Virus record (IMG/VR): IMGVR_UViG_3300031758_000673 | Location: 1-21,397 of that record | Source: a virus | Length of the DNA stretch: 21,397 bases | Strand: one strand, 5' to 3' | Part shown: positions 20,267 to 21,397 of the stretch, in pieces | Numbering within the stretch: position 1 is the first letter of the stretch | Layout of the letters: every line of letters begins with the position of its first letter | Notes under the pieces: generated by a model | Seen by the model: only the letters and a program-made list of their open reading frames with translations | Told to the model about the DNA's origin: nothing | The model's database searches: none | Program-made: the position numbers and the translations under genes

Positions 20267-21397
20267 TTAATAGAATCCAACCGCTCTGCGGCTCTTAAAA
20301 TATCTTTCTTCTTCGGGTTCATCGCTTGGCAGTCTGATAAACCCACCTTGTCTAAACCTTAATAGGGCTTGTGTTGTTGAGTCAACCAGGTCATCGTTTG
20401 ACCCACTGGGGAAGTCGTTGCATTCCTCTATAACCTCCTTAGCCCATCTCTTGTCTGGTGCCCACACTATACCGGAGGAAAATAAATCTGACACTGCATT
20501 TACTCGCGCAATCTTGTCCTGGCCCTTGCTGGGTGTGAACTCTCCCACGGGGACTCCCATGCGGCGTAACTCCTGATATAGGGCCGCACCGTTGGATTTC
20601 TTTTCGACGATGAACGAGTCCGGCTCCCATTCCTTATATTCTTCAATGACAAGCTTCTTAAGCTCAGGGAACTCAAGCCTCTTCTTAATTGAGTTAAGAA
20701 GGATAATGTTGTAGTTATTAGTTTCTTCATTAAAAAATACACCCCATGTAGTTAGCGCGTTGTAATCAGCACGAGTATTGGTTTCTTGTGCGGCGTCTAA
20801 AGACATAATCACGTATTCGCAATGTGGTGGATCTTCTTTATCCCAAATCTGCCACCACTCCCTCTTTATTAGCGCCCCTTCTTCAGCCGTGGGGTCCTGC
20901 ATATACTGGGCTTGCCAGTATCTTGGGTCCATGCCAACCCGCTTAGACTCTAGCTCTTCATACGACCAAAAATCAGGCCATAATGGTTTGCCAGAAGGCA
21001 GAATCGCTGGAAATTCGACCACTTCCCACTGATCTGCGTCTTCATTCTGGGTCATGTGGTTAACAATCTGTCCGGTTAGGTCTAATTTACTCCACCGGGT
21101 CATGACAACAACGATAGCACCGCCAGGCATAAGACGCTGAATAGGGCCAGACTGAAACCACTCCCAAGCAGGCAGAAAAACATCAGGTCTTCCTTGTTTA
21201 GCCTCTTGTTCAGAGTGCGGGTCATCAATAATGAACAAATCAGCACCCCGACCAGCAAGAGCACCACCAACCCCAATTGCGAAATACTCTCCATTGAAGT
21301 TCGTACCCCAGCGAGACGCTGACTTAGAGTCCTGCTGAAGCTCAATTTGGGGAAAAATGTCCCTATACGAGTCCATATTGACAAGATTTCGCACCCT
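20267..21397 (-). CDS. Terminase large subunit (ATPase/nuclease), N-terminus cut by window edge
   Basis: The frame is open to the right edge; the GTG at 21394 is probably internal, since the Walker A region is missing and must lie outside. Numbering from that GTG, the Walker B strand with D-D is D-L-F-I-I-D-D-P-H (52-60), followed by the coupling motif V-V-M-T-R-W (96-101). The nuclease domain follows (about 190-345), with acidic residues at M-S-L-D-A-A (D200), F-I-V-E-K-K (E264) and N-D-D-L-V-D-S (D334, D335, D338), matching the RNase H-like terminase nuclease. It drives ATP-dependent packaging through the portal encoded directly after it. The ribosome site and true start are not visible. 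Confidence 0.92.
   Translation of the reverse strand, partial: RVRNLVNMDSYRDIFPQIELQQDSKSASRWGTNFNGEYFAIGVGGALAGRGADLFIIDDPHSEQEAKQGRPDVFLPAWEWFQSGPIQRLMPGGAIVVVMTRWSKLDLTGQIVNHMTQNEDADQWEVVEFPAILPSGKPLWPDFWSYEELESKRVGMDPRYWQAQYMQDPTAEEGALIKREWWQIWDKEDPPHCEYVIMSLDAAQETNTRADYNALTTWGVFFNEETNNYNIILLNSIKKRLEFPELKKLVIEEYKEWEPDSFIVEKKSNGAALYQELRRMGVPVGEFTPSKGQDKIARVNAVSDLFSSGIVWAPDKRWAKEVIEECNDFPSGSNDDLVDSTTQALLRFRQGGFIRLPSDEPEEERYFKSRRAVGFY

Noticed and set aside
21100-21384. Minus-strand 94-codon hydrophobic frame inside the terminase
   Set aside because: It is an out-of-frame Leu/Ser-rich translation of the terminase gene; the terminase frame has clear ATPase motifs there.

Overview
This window looks like the structural and DNA-packaging half of a tailed bacteriophage genome, probably an uncultured aquatic virus of the kind seen in marine and freshwater viromes. 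Every convincing gene reads on the minus strand, so the biological order runs from high to low coordinates: large terminase (cut by the right edge), portal, two small genes including a GroES-like co-chaperonin, scaffold-like protein, a small conserved protein, a decoration-like protein and a HK97-fold major capsid protein. The identification rests on protein motifs recognised by eye. The host cannot be named from the sequence, and no integrase, tRNA, lysis enzyme or replication gene is visible.

A strong rho-independent terminator follows the capsid gene (about 14123-14154). It is followed by a leader of about 100 nt with a perfect 9-bp inverted repeat, then two small beta-rich virion-type proteins. 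From 13218 to 10778 comes a tightly packed island of very small, mostly Lys/Arg/Gly/Ala-rich proteins, nearly all joined by ATGA, TAATG, GTGA or back-to-back stop/start junctions. Three of them carry the same basic signature (R-x-D-G-x-A-x-K-G-K-T-K-G-x-M-V or a one-residue variant), and another joins a dockerin-like calcium loop to a basic module. Several of these genes (at 12003-12167, 11554-11718, 8696-8872 and 8556-8696) are short enough to be missed by routine gene calling; I read them directly from the sequence.

The neck and tail region follows: an adaptor-like protein (10035-10778), a zinc-ribbon plus dockerin-loop protein (9313-10035), a small beta-rich protein, two more microproteins, and a second adaptor or tail-tube-like protein (7878-8555). 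No tape-measure or tail-tube/sheath gene is seen among the roughly 30 genes, so a short-tailed (podovirus-like) particle is the best inference. Next is an unusual accessory gene, a fusion of a SAM methyltransferase with a DUF115/Maf-like domain (6372-7799), probably for modifying glycans or a virion or host surface component.

The left 6.4 kb is a receptor-binding module: a small beta-rich protein, a short-repeat protein ending in near-identical 33-nt repeats, a fibre with three 60-residue repeats, an 800-residue protein built from 15 propeller-like units, a tail-assembly-chaperone-like protein, and a further fibre cut by the left edge. The most promising novelties are the basic microprotein island, the two dockerin-like virion proteins, the methyltransferase-DUF115 fusion, the 15-unit propeller-like adhesin and the phage co-chaperonin next to the head genes.
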